Shown here piece after piece: positions 1 through 6,707 of a DNA stretch of 64,000 bases (positions are counted from its first letter, which is position 1; the number at the start of each line of letters is the position of its first letter). Made by a program: the position numbers and the translations under genes. The notes under the pieces are model-generated. The model was not told where the DNA came from. It saw only the letters and a program-made list of their open reading frames with translations, and did not search any database. Origin of the DNA: Gammaproteobacteria bacterium (GTDB lineage: Bacteria > Pseudomonadota > Gammaproteobacteria > Pseudomonadales > Azotimanducaceae); contig JAJFJZ010000017.1 in assembly GCA_021773565.1 (NCBI GenBank), forward strand, positions 124,001-188,000, in the 5' to 3' direction.

Positions 1-284
1 TCTTCCAGCCCTCCATAGAGATGGTGAGCAAACAACAAACTGCACGCCAGCATCGGTATAGCAATGTCATAAAACAAAATTGGACCTGCGTTCCCGGGGT
101 TTAGATTATCGTTGATCAAAATATCCTGAATATGTACATATGCCGCACCCAACAGAAAAGTTGAGTGAGCGATTACTGGCGCTACCCAAACACCTCCAAT
201 CCCACATTGAAATGTCAGCAGGTGAAGCCTGCAATCGTGAATCCGGCCGAATGAACAAAGTGAATGATGCGTAGTTGATAGCAT
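1..284 (-). CDS. Partial membrane protein, DUF6790-like C-terminal part
   Basis: An open frame runs from an ATG at 284 to the window edge without a stop. The distal part is clearly protein-like: LTFQCGIGGVW, then a hydrophobic stretch HSTFLLGAAYVH, then NPGNAGPILFYDIAIPML and a further hydrophobic stretch. The NxxPGNAGP...D...P pattern recalls the small integral membrane family DUF6790; that match is from memory and moderate. The first 15 or so codons look unlike coding sequence and no ribosome site precedes the ATG, so this may be the surviving C-terminal part of an older gene rather than an intact one. The real stop lies outside the window. No function can be assigned. Confidence 0.4.
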   Translation of the reverse strand, partial: MLSTTHHSLCSFGRIHDCRLHLLTFQCGIGGVWVAPVIAHSTFLLGAAYVHIQDILINDNLNPGNAGPILFYDIAIPMLACSLLFAHHLYGGLE

Positions 285-323
285 TGTTATGTCTTGCTCT
301 CGCTGAAGTACTTACCGTAATGA

Positions 324-785
324 TTATCGTTCTTGCGGGGTGTTCAATTTTCCCCAAAGTTCTTCTGAACCTACCCATGTATCCTCTACCGATTTCAACC
401 AGTCCCTGGCTCCAGGATTACGTCGAATGGTGTCAACGGTGACTTCTACATATGGGAACTGGACATCAGTTAGGCCTTCCTCTTCAAGCAATAGAATATA
501 TTGCGCCAAATTAATTTTGGCAAACTGAAATTGCCCGTACCTGTATTGTTCAATTGGGCTCAGGCCATTGAAATTTTGATTACCTCGCAAAAGTAGATCC
601 GTCAGGTTCGGGTCGCTGTACTCATCGGCATTTAGAGAGTTAACCATTTCGGTGATCGAGTGTGAGGCTTCTGTTCGCATTTGAGATGTATTCTGCCTTA
701 TCTCATATGCAAGAAAGAGAATACCGCCGAGAACACCCATATTTGCTGCAAACACTAACCATTGGTTTAGCTTCTCAACATTCAT
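324..785 (-). CDS. Hypothetical protein with one N-terminal membrane helix
   Basis: A 153-residue protein. Residues 11-28 are hydrophobic (a single predicted membrane segment or signal anchor), followed by the EIRQNTSQMRTEA signature and a soluble helical domain of about 120 residues with aromatic and acidic positions (QFQFAKINLAQYI, LKSVEDTW). I recognise this as a recurring uncharacterised family of marine and other Proteobacteria, often in several copies, but know no function. It overlaps the stop of the upstream ORF by 4 bp (782-785). That upstream ORF looks like a truncated member of the same family, so the two are probably a tandem duplication. Confidence 0.65.
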   Translation of the reverse strand: MNVEKLNQWLVFAANMGVLGGILFLAYEIRQNTSQMRTEASHSITEMVNSLNADEYSDPNLTDLLLRGNQNFNGLSPIEQYRYGQFQFAKINLAQYILLLEEEGLTDVQFPYVEVTVDTIRRNPGARDWLKSVEDTWVGSEELWGKLNTPQER

Positions 786-1117
786 ATTATTTTGGTACAG
801 ATGAACTCTGATCGATTAGAATCATAACAATTAGTTACTCGGCATAGTGAGTTGGCATGCTGGTTGCGTAAGCAATCCTTACGTTGTGGCCACCATAACT
901 TCAATCCGGCCATTGTACATAAAGACTCAATGCTTGCTCTCATCCCGAGCCATATTTCTTCCTTAAGTCGACCCACTATATAATGAAAGTACAATCCTTC
1001 GTAGATGCGAAACGTGCGCCCAAAATGGGCTGAGAACTGTACGAACTCTAACTCGCCCAGTGTATCGAGGTTTCTGCAGCCTCTAAGGAATTTTCTCGCG
1101 AGCGCTTCCCGGTTCAT
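782..1117 (-). pseudogene. N-terminally truncated paralogue of the 324-785 protein
   Basis: This 111-residue ORF starts directly in what I take to be the middle of the family of the next gene: FLRGCRNLDTLGELEFVQF, then FRIYEGLYFHYIVGRLKEEIW, then GLKLWWPQRKD, a pattern I associate with the C-terminal half of these proteins. The membrane helix and EIRQNT signature seen in the neighbour are absent. A plausible ribosome site (CGGAGA, then 6 nt, then ATG) precedes 1117, so it could still be translated. The last 25 residues (from CRVTNC) look like read-through into unrelated sequence. Most likely a gene fragment whose 5' part was lost at or near the attC-like palindrome at 1150-1249. Confidence 0.5.
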
Positions 1118-1149
1118 AATTTATCTCCGATGGACACTGAATTCATTCA

Positions 1150-1249
1150 GCTTCCTAAAATCCGGTTAAGCGACATTTTGAAGACAGGTGAGCTTGCGCT
1201 GGCAAGCTCGGCTGGCTATCAATCCGTCTACTCCAACTATTAGTTAGGC
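1150..1249 (-). repeat. Degenerate attC-like imperfect palindrome
   Basis: A ~100-nt imperfect inverted repeat centred near 1199.5. The core is a perfect 8-bp stem GAGCTTGC (1190-1197) / GCAAGCTC (1202-1209) with loop GCTG. The outer arms also match in blocks: GAC, ATT, AG and CAG inside; GTTAAGC (1165-1171) opposite CTCCAAC (1231-1237); and CCTAAAA (1154-1160) opposite GTTAGGC (1243-1249). Read on the minus strand the order is GCCTAAC - GTTGGAG - stem - GCTTAAC - TTTTAGG, the R''-L''-L'-R' layout of integron cassette attC sites. R'' fits RYYYAAC exactly. R' (TTTAGGA) departs from GTTRRRY at both ends, so the site is probably no longer recombinogenic. It starts 27 nt after the stop of the DUF1428 gene, as expected for a cassette. 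Confidence 0.4.
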
Positions 1250-1276
1250 GTGCGCAGAAGAGAAAGGCAGAACGAT

Positions 1277-1654
1277 TCATGATTGAGAACTGGATGTAGA
1301 ATCCTTGTGGTACGCAAGAATTGGTTCGAACCCCCCCAGGATCATACGTGAACCGTCGATTGGAAACTCACCGATATCCTTCATTCGCGAATCTTCGAAC
1401 ATATCTTTATGGGCTCTGGCTCCGGTCTCGCGATCTGGCCATATCGTCCATGAAACGACTATCTTCTCACCCTGTTTTGCAAGTACAGCTTTACGATAGT
1501 CGGTGATTTCACCATCCGGTACTTCCAGTTCCCAGTTTTCAAATATTTCCAGTGCCCCAAAGTCCCTGGCAACTTCCGCGAAAAGAGACGCCATATGGAT
1601 ATATTCCTGCTTCTTGTTCTCGGGTACCGCGATCACATAGGTGTTAACGTACAT
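1277..1654 (-). CDS. DUF1428 family protein
   Basis: A small alpha/beta-barrel type protein of 125 residues, close to the usual DUF1428 (YbaA) length. Family marks are the start MYVNTYVIAVPENK, the PDGEITDYRKAV segment, WTIWPDRETG, and the end FPIDGSRMILGGFEPIL. The frame is open upstream with TTG and GTG codons, but the ATG at 1654 has a strong purine-rich ribosome site (AGGGGGAG, 6 nt away) and gives the canonical N-terminus. The biochemical function of the family is unknown; it belongs to the dimeric alpha/beta barrel superfamily. It is followed 27 nt after its stop by an attC-like palindrome, so it may be a captured cassette gene. Confidence 0.8.
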   Translation of the reverse strand: MYVNTYVIAVPENKKQEYIHMASLFAEVARDFGALEIFENWELEVPDGEITDYRKAVLAKQGEKIVVSWTIWPDRETGARAHKDMFEDSRMKDIGEFPIDGSRMILGGFEPILAYHKDSTSSSQS

Positions 1655-1893
1655 CACCAACTCCCCCTCTGGTAATTATCTGGACGTCCTCACGACAACA
1701 GCGATGATCTCTCACGCAATCCAGAATCCTTGTATTTCTTCCGTTTAATCTGAACCTTATACCCCATTATGGCAACTATCTCCAAACATTCGAGGCTATC
1801 TGGCCGGCCAGTGTTACAGGACTCTTAACCTCAGTTTGAATAGATTACCAATAGCCCGAAGGAATTCTACAGGCCATTGATCTTCAGGCCATA

Positions 1894-2616
1894 TTATTCA
1901 GCAATAAAATTCAGGATCCAGCGCGCCACCAATGTTCTGTCCAGGGGTTTTTGCAGGGACGCCTGGCCAAGTGAATAACAGGATTCGCCAAGCAGGTCAC
2001 GACGAAAATTCATTAGCTCACTTGAATAGGCAGCAGAAAACTCAGGGTGACCCTGAAACGTAATAATGTGTTCACCCAAAGAAAATCCACCCACAGGACA
2101 GGCTGTACTTTCACAATAAACCCGTGCATCATCCGGCAATTTCAACACCTGGTCTTTGTGACTTGAGATAAGATTAAATTTTTCTACAGCGGGTTCCATC
2201 CAGTCCATTTGCGAATCTACATCGCACGTAATTTCACTTGTTTGAACCCCAACGGCCCAACCATGGGGGGAAAGCCCGCTCTCCCCACCCAGACAATGTG
2301 CAATCAGTTGATGGCCAAAGCAAATACCTACCAGTTTCTTTCTGGCTTTATGCAGTTCGATAACCTGATTCTCCAGATCCCGGATCCAATCCAGTGCTTC
2401 ATAAACACTGTTTTTACTCCCGGTAATCACGTACGCATCACACTCATCTATCTGTTTGGGAAACTCCCCCTTCTGGATATCATAATTTTTAAAGCTCAGG
2501 CGTTCATGTTCCAATGCTGCGTCAGAAAACATAGATTCAAACATCTGCGGATAATTACCAAAGTGATCTATGAATTCAGGCATTACTGAATCTACTTGAA
2601 AGATACCAATTCTCAT
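1894..2616 (-). CDS. Class I glutamine amidotransferase (GMP synthase-like)
   Basis: A 240-residue stand-alone GATase. The nucleophile elbow GICFGHQ carries the catalytic Cys, and the histidine sits in FQGHPEF; an Asp/Glu partner should follow in the C-terminal segment. The frame is open to 2679, but MRIGIFQVD at 2616 is the natural start of the beta-strand fold and avoids overlapping the upstream gene (stop at 2646). It lies 29 bp after a glutamine-synthetase-like gamma-glutamyl ligase on the same strand, the arrangement of PuuA with PuuD in putrescine breakdown. The protein is closer to the GuaA-type amidotransferase fold than to typical PuuD, so hydrolysis of a gamma-glutamyl amine is an inference from context; NH3 transfer to a partner is the alternative. 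Confidence 0.8.
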   Translation of the reverse strand: MRIGIFQVDSVMPEFIDHFGNYPQMFESMFSDAALEHERLSFKNYDIQKGEFPKQIDECDAYVITGSKNSVYEALDWIRDLENQVIELHKARKKLVGICFGHQLIAHCLGGESGLSPHGWAVGVQTSEITCDVDSQMDWMEPAVEKFNLISSHKDQVLKLPDDARVYCESTACPVGGFSLGEHIITFQGHPEFSAAYSSELMNFRRDLLGESCYSLGQASLQKPLDRTLVARWILNFIAE

Positions 2617-2645
2617 AAGTACTGCTTTATCAGGTTTTTGCTTCA

Positions 2646-4010
2646 CTAGATTATCTCGAAATATCGCTCGAGCTGCCAACTATTCACATGCCGCTCGTAC
2701 TCCCGACTTTCCCAAATTCTTGAAGCTGCAAAATGCTCTACGAATGCATCCCCCATAAGGTTTCGCGCAACCTCTGAATTTGACAAACGACTAGCTGCGA
2801 TCCGTAAAGTTGTGGGAAACTTCATTCCATCCGGCAAATTGTCCTGCACTTCATAGGCATTGCCTGCTACAGCTGCGTCGGGATCAATTTTTTCCTCTAT
2901 CCCGAGCAAACTTGCGCCAACAATAGCGGCGGCGGTGAGATAGGGATTGGCGTCTGCTCCGCCAATCCGACACTCGATGCGTTGGGCAGAAACACTACCG
3001 GGTATGGCCCGTATGGCGACCGTTCTATTGTCAATACCCCAGGTACTGGCCGTGGGTGCCCAGGCACCTTTCACCAGGCGCGTGTAACTGTTAATCGTGG
3101 GAGCCAGCAACGCAATGAGTTCGGGCAGGTATTTTTGCAAGCCACCAATAGCATGCCGCATTCTATCCGTCATCACACCGGCTTCTTTGGCAAACACGCT
3201 CTCGCCGTCCAGGCCACTTATAGAAAAGTGACAGTGCCCACTCTGCCCGGGATAATCCATATGCCACTTGGCCATAAAAGTTGCCATGAGATCCCGCTTC
3301 TGGAAAAACGCCTTGCTGGACATTTTGAATAAATTTGCGCGGTCAGCGGCTTCCAATGCAGGACTTGCTGCCAGCGCTGCCTCCCATACACCCGGCCCGG
3401 TTTCACAATGAATGGCTTCCAGCGGAAAGCGCAGTTCCTCGCAATGGTCCATTAAGGCACCAAAAAGCCCGGATTGGCTGCTTGCTCGAAGTACCGAGTA
3501 GCCAAAGTTTCCAGGTGTCAGCGGTCTAAGACCGGAGTAATTTTTTTCACGCACGGAGTGGGAGTTTTCCGAGAACACAAAAAACTCGTATTCGAATCCC
3601 ATCTTGTAATCGAGACCGCAAGATTTTGCCCGCTCAAGAAGCGTTCTAAGCCGCGTTCGCGGGCATATGGGATGCGGAATTTTTTCATCTTCAGAGACAA
3701 ATTCACCCAGAAAAAAGGGACAATTGTCTTCCGCTGACCAACGTTCCGTTTCTACCAGCAATCTGATTTTCGCGTCCGGAAAACCCGTGTGCCAGCCGGT
3801 AAATTCTGCGTTGTCGTATAAAACATCGTTAACATCCCAGCCCAGAATACAATCGCAAAAGCCGCCACCTTTGCGTAACAGGCTCTCAAATTTGGCAAGG
3901 CTTACATATTTACCCCGAATAACGCCGTCTAAATCCGTAAGTCCCAGTTTTACCCGGCTTACGCCTTTCTCCCGGTATTCCACGAGTTTATCCGCAATCT
4001 GTTCCGACAC
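2646..4010 (-). CDS. Glutamine synthetase family protein, gamma-glutamylpolyamine synthetase-like
   Basis: 454 residues, the length of type III / PuuA-like glutamine synthetases. The N-terminal beta-grasp part carries LGLTDLDGVIRGKY and the catalytic part carries FEYEFFVF (metal-binding Glu), the HCETGPGVWE segment, SGQSGHCHFS (ATP and metal His), and IECRIGGADANPYL near the end. The DLDGVIRGKYV motif and the lack of a Tyr adenylylation site favour ligation of glutamate to an amine (putrescine or another polyamine, or ethanolamine) over ammonia assimilation; this is family inference. A glutamine amidotransferase follows at 29 bp and could remove the gamma-glutamyl group later. The 433 bp in front hold its promoter and two DnaA-box-like sequences. 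No aldehyde or aminotransferase genes of a full Puu pathway are nearby. Confidence 0.82.
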   Translation of the reverse strand: MSEQIADKLVEYREKGVSRVKLGLTDLDGVIRGKYVSLAKFESLLRKGGGFCDCILGWDVNDVLYDNAEFTGWHTGFPDAKIRLLVETERWSAEDNCPFFLGEFVSEDEKIPHPICPRTRLRTLLERAKSCGLDYKMGFEYEFFVFSENSHSVREKNYSGLRPLTPGNFGYSVLRASSQSGLFGALMDHCEELRFPLEAIHCETGPGVWEAALAASPALEAADRANLFKMSSKAFFQKRDLMATFMAKWHMDYPGQSGHCHFSISGLDGESVFAKEAGVMTDRMRHAIGGLQKYLPELIALLAPTINSYTRLVKGAWAPTASTWGIDNRTVAIRAIPGSVSAQRIECRIGGADANPYLTAAAIVGASLLGIEEKIDPDAAVAGNAYEVQDNLPDGMKFPTTLRIAASRLSNSEVARNLMGDAFVEHFAASRIWESREYERHVNSWQLERYFEII

Positions 4011-4443
4011 TGTCTACCCCTCAAAGCCAAGATATTTTTCGACTTACCCCCAGAATAAGGGCCTTGCCTGTGGATAAGTCTGAGGATAAGTTTACCGCTA
4101 ATGCCCCGCCATTGTTTAGCGTTCACCATTGCAAAAATACACCAAAACGAATAGAAATCACTCTTTTGCTTTAGTATTCAATGGTTTATACGCTGTTCAT
4201 AATTCTTAAGATTAACGATATGAGGCATCTATCTATGTTGCTTGGGCTATGAACTTTGCTGTGAATAAGATGCTTGTCCTACACGTTAGTGCTTACTCAC
4301 TTTAAGTGCCAGTGAATACCACATCCTTACGATCGAGAGTTGTATTTAATGAGGCTGTAAGCCCAACAATTCTACTCGGTTTGACCCAGCGGCTTGAGTT
4401 GTGCAAAAAAATATCCCATGAAAGTCAACTTTCAGTGTGCTGC
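4011..4443. other. 433-bp intergenic region
   Basis: No gene. It lies between the start of the GS-like gene and the stop of the small lipoprotein gene, both on the minus strand, so it should hold the promoter of the former and the terminator of the latter. I see AT-rich stretches around 4130-4220 but no convincing hairpin-plus-T-tract terminator. Two DnaA-box-like sequences sit at 4069-4089. Confidence 0.5.
4069..4089 (-). promoter_or_regulatory. Two DnaA-box-like sequences
   Basis: TGTGGATAA at 4069-4077 is the exact complement of the consensus DnaA box TTATCCACA. TGAGGATAA at 4081-4089 differs by one base. They are direct repeats 12 bp apart, about 60 bp upstream of the GS-like start codon. 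With no dnaA, dnaN or AT-rich unwinding element nearby this is not an origin; DnaA-dependent regulation or chance are both possible. Confidence 0.25.
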
Positions 4444-4734
4444 TCAATCGAGAATTTGTTCCACGGGTAGTTTCACGGGGCTGCGATCCACAGTAAATGG
4501 CCTGATCATGGTGAATGCAGCGGGGTCCAGGCTTCTTTGTTGGCCAATTTTAATACCCTCAGTCAGGCTAAAGCTTTTTCCAGGGTCTTCACCAACTTGC
4601 TTCTTGTGCATCTCAGGTAACTTTCCGGATGGATGAGAAGCCTGTTTTGGGATCGGAACTTCATCTGCCAGCGTTTGGCAAGCAAAAATGTCAAAACTTA
4701 TGCAAAGAAAAATGAACGCCAGGAAAATTTTCAT
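4444..4734 (-). CDS. Small secreted protein, probable lipoprotein
   Basis: 96 residues with an N-terminal signal sequence (MKIFLAFIFLCISFDIFAC). The I-F-A-C segment is an acceptable lipobox, so signal peptidase II processing at Cys-19 is likely. The mature part is short, hydrophilic and Pro/Lys-rich with no domain I recognise. The start is fixed by an ATGA overlap with the stop of the outer membrane transporter gene (4731-4734) and a GGAG about 10 nt upstream; an open frame to 4758 adds eight residues but breaks the signal peptide. As the last gene of the kinase/transporter cluster it may be an accessory or cargo of the transporter; this rests on position only. Confidence 0.6.
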   Translation of the reverse strand: MKIFLAFIFLCISFDIFACQTLADEVPIPKQASHPSGKLPEMHKKQVGEDPGKSFSLTEGIKIGQQRSLDPAAFTMIRPFTVDRSPVKLPVEQILD

Positions 4735-6707
4735 TTTATCTGATACTCCATTGACCATAACAACCGGGAACTGCTTTGCCGGATATTATTGCTTGAGGCC
4801 AGGGGGAAAGACCATCGTAGCTTCCCATTCAACTGCCCCTGTAACAACGACACATCCCACCCCACTCCAACACTGGACATCCTTCCATTGATATTCGTAT
4901 TTTGTGTATGGTGCTTTCCAAATGCGACACCAGCTATTAGCACAAAACTACCCAGAGGTCGTTGAGGAAACAGTCTCAATTCAGATCCAAAATGCAAACC
5001 ACTGTCTGCAGAAAAATCCGACCGGTAGAACCCGTTCACCCGATTATCACCACCACCTAAACCCATCTCCATAGACACTGGCAGCAAACTATTAGACAGT
5101 TGACCCACCAGCGAAAACGTTAGCTCCTGCAGTCCCGGCATTCCAGGAACTACAATCAGTCTCTCCAACTCACTGTTCAAGCGGGCTCGCCAGAAGGTAT
5201 TGTCCTGTCCCGCCAACGCCCCGGAGCTTATATTACCCAGGTCGACTTCCAATCTGATATTTGAACGTGTTTTGTAAGTATCACTCACCAGATCTGTTTC
5301 AAGGGCGCCCAAAAAATACCATAGTTTCTGCGATTCCCGTCCGCTACCACCCGGTTCTTCCAGTTCCAGGTGTTGAAGAGAGCTGCCCAATCGAAAATTC
5401 CATGAAGAGTTGCGTGATCGCCGCATCACACGCTTCATGGACAGACGCAAAATTCTGGAGCCATTTCCCATCTGCGGGCTGACGTCATCAAATTCGAAAC
5501 CCGAGTTGCTGAAACCCAGGTTAACCGTAGTTGCCAGGTCGAACACCGGAAGTTGATAGTCAAGATACCCGCGGTCGCTATCCCCCGAATTCCATGAATG
5601 TAGAATGCCAAGCTGAATTCTGTCACCGCGATTGGTCGGGTTATTCCAGTTGCTTACTGCCATAGCGCGTTGAAGACCGGTTTCCCTGTCACCCTGATTA
5701 TCCAGGCTCAATCGTGAAGTCCAGGTTTGAACGTCATTTAACATGAGCTGAAGTTGCGTTGTTCCCAGCGCTTCACCGGCTATAAAATTAGCCTGCACAT
5801 CGAGCCCTGGTAAATCATTTATCAAAAACAGCGCAGATTCTATTTCGCTACTTTTCACCGCTTGATTGAGCAGTCCGGAAAATTGTTTTTCAAGTCGCAC
5901 ATTCTTCAGCTGCCTCCCCCCGCCAATATTGACCGCTTCCAGTTCCCCGGGAAGTACGGTAAAAGCTACGCGTTCATCGACCTTCTGCGCGGGGATAAAG
6001 GCAACAGTCACAGGCATACCGCTGTCCCGATATAACCGGGCCAGGTTATTTGCCACCTGTTCCAGTTGAACCAGGGAAAGACCGCGTCGGGATTTTTGCG
6101 ATTGTACAAGTGCTACCAAAGCCTCGCTTTCTGCCTGACTTATTCCCGTTTTGCGTTCGTGTACAGAAAGGGATTGCAGGTAACTGGCGAGTTCAACAAG
6201 CTCTCTTTCGGTAAAACCGTGGGATTTGATATCCGACTGGGTTTTAAGACTGGAATATTGCGCAGTGAGAAATGCATTTACTTTTTCCTCACTCAGAGAG
6301 AGCCCATCAAGATCAGTGAAGTTTTCGACGTAGAAACCGCTTACATCAAAACGCAAACTGTTTGCCGGGTTGGGGTCGCGTTCATTTACTCCCGGGATAA
6401 CATCCAGCGCAAACACCTGCCGTTCCGAAAACACCAGGCTTAATACAGCAAGAACAACGAGTGCAATCGTCCATCGCAGATTCGAGGAACGCACTACAGC
6501 GCGGCCAGATTGACTGCGGCTTTTATTCGCAGTACGACGTTGTTCCGTAGCATCTTCGTCAGTCCTGAACGCTTCCGGATTTCCGAACTCGTGAACCACT
6601 TCTGCCCGGATCTCCCGATAGGCTTGCTGTGACATTTCTCCAGCTGCATAAGCCTTAACCACTTTACGCAGGCGTTGGCTTTCGGGGCTTAACTGCATCA
6701 GACTCAT
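4731..6707 (-). CDS. Two-partner secretion (ShlB/FhaC/HecB-like) outer membrane transporter with cytoplasmic N-terminal extension
   Basis: 658 residues. The C-terminal ~330 residues are a beta-barrel pattern with a central repeat of amphipathic strands ending SSSRLLWSMEYQIK, and residues about 185-330 contain POTRA-like sequence (ARLYRDSGMPVTVAFIPAQ, FTVLPGELEAVNIGG, INDLPGLDVQANF), so it is an Omp85/TpsB protein that should export a TpsA-type passenger. Unusually, the hydrophobic signal segment lies at residues 79-94 with a VFA cleavage site near residue 100. Before it are 77 hydrophilic residues including a predicted helix (RLRKVVKAYAAGEMSQQAY) that would stay in the cytoplasm until export. 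The start is supported by AGGGAGA 5 nt upstream and an ATGA overlap with the kinase stop. No TpsA passenger is in the window. Probable partner of the adjacent kinase/phosphatase/FHA genes. Confidence 0.8.
   Translation of the reverse strand: MSLMQLSPESQRLRKVVKAYAAGEMSQQAYREIRAEVVHEFGNPEAFRTDEDATEQRRTANKSRSQSGRAVVRSSNLRWTIALVVLAVLSLVFSERQVFALDVIPGVNERDPNPANSLRFDVSGFYVENFTDLDGLSLSEEKVNAFLTAQYSSLKTQSDIKSHGFTERELVELASYLQSLSVHERKTGISQAESEALVALVQSQKSRRGLSLVQLEQVANNLARLYRDSGMPVTVAFIPAQKVDERVAFTVLPGELEAVNIGGGRQLKNVRLEKQFSGLLNQAVKSSEIESALFLINDLPGLDVQANFIAGEALGTTQLQLMLNDVQTWTSRLSLDNQGDRETGLQRAMAVSNWNNPTNRGDRIQLGILHSWNSGDSDRGYLDYQLPVFDLATTVNLGFSNSGFEFDDVSPQMGNGSRILRLSMKRVMRRSRNSSWNFRLGSSLQHLELEEPGGSGRESQKLWYFLGALETDLVSDTYKTRSNIRLEVDLGNISSGALAGQDNTFWRARLNSELERLIVVPGMPGLQELTFSLVGQLSNSLLPVSMEMGLGGGDNRVNGFYRSDFSADSGLHFGSELRLFPQRPLGSFVLIAGVAFGKHHTQNTNINGRMSSVGVGWDVSLLQGQLNGKLRWSFPLASSNNIRQSSSRLLWSMEYQIK

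Noticed and set aside
250-290. Second attC site (TAACAATGC on the minus strand)
   Set aside because: The start resembles common attC ends, but no matching arm or R' box is found and the region runs into a coding frame.
106-378. 90-residue minus-strand ORF
   Set aside because: It is out of frame with the conserved membrane-protein frame on the same strand, has no recognisable fold and overlaps the stop of the next gene.
4069-4089. Replication origin
   Set aside because: Only two DnaA-like boxes, no unwinding element and no replication genes nearby.
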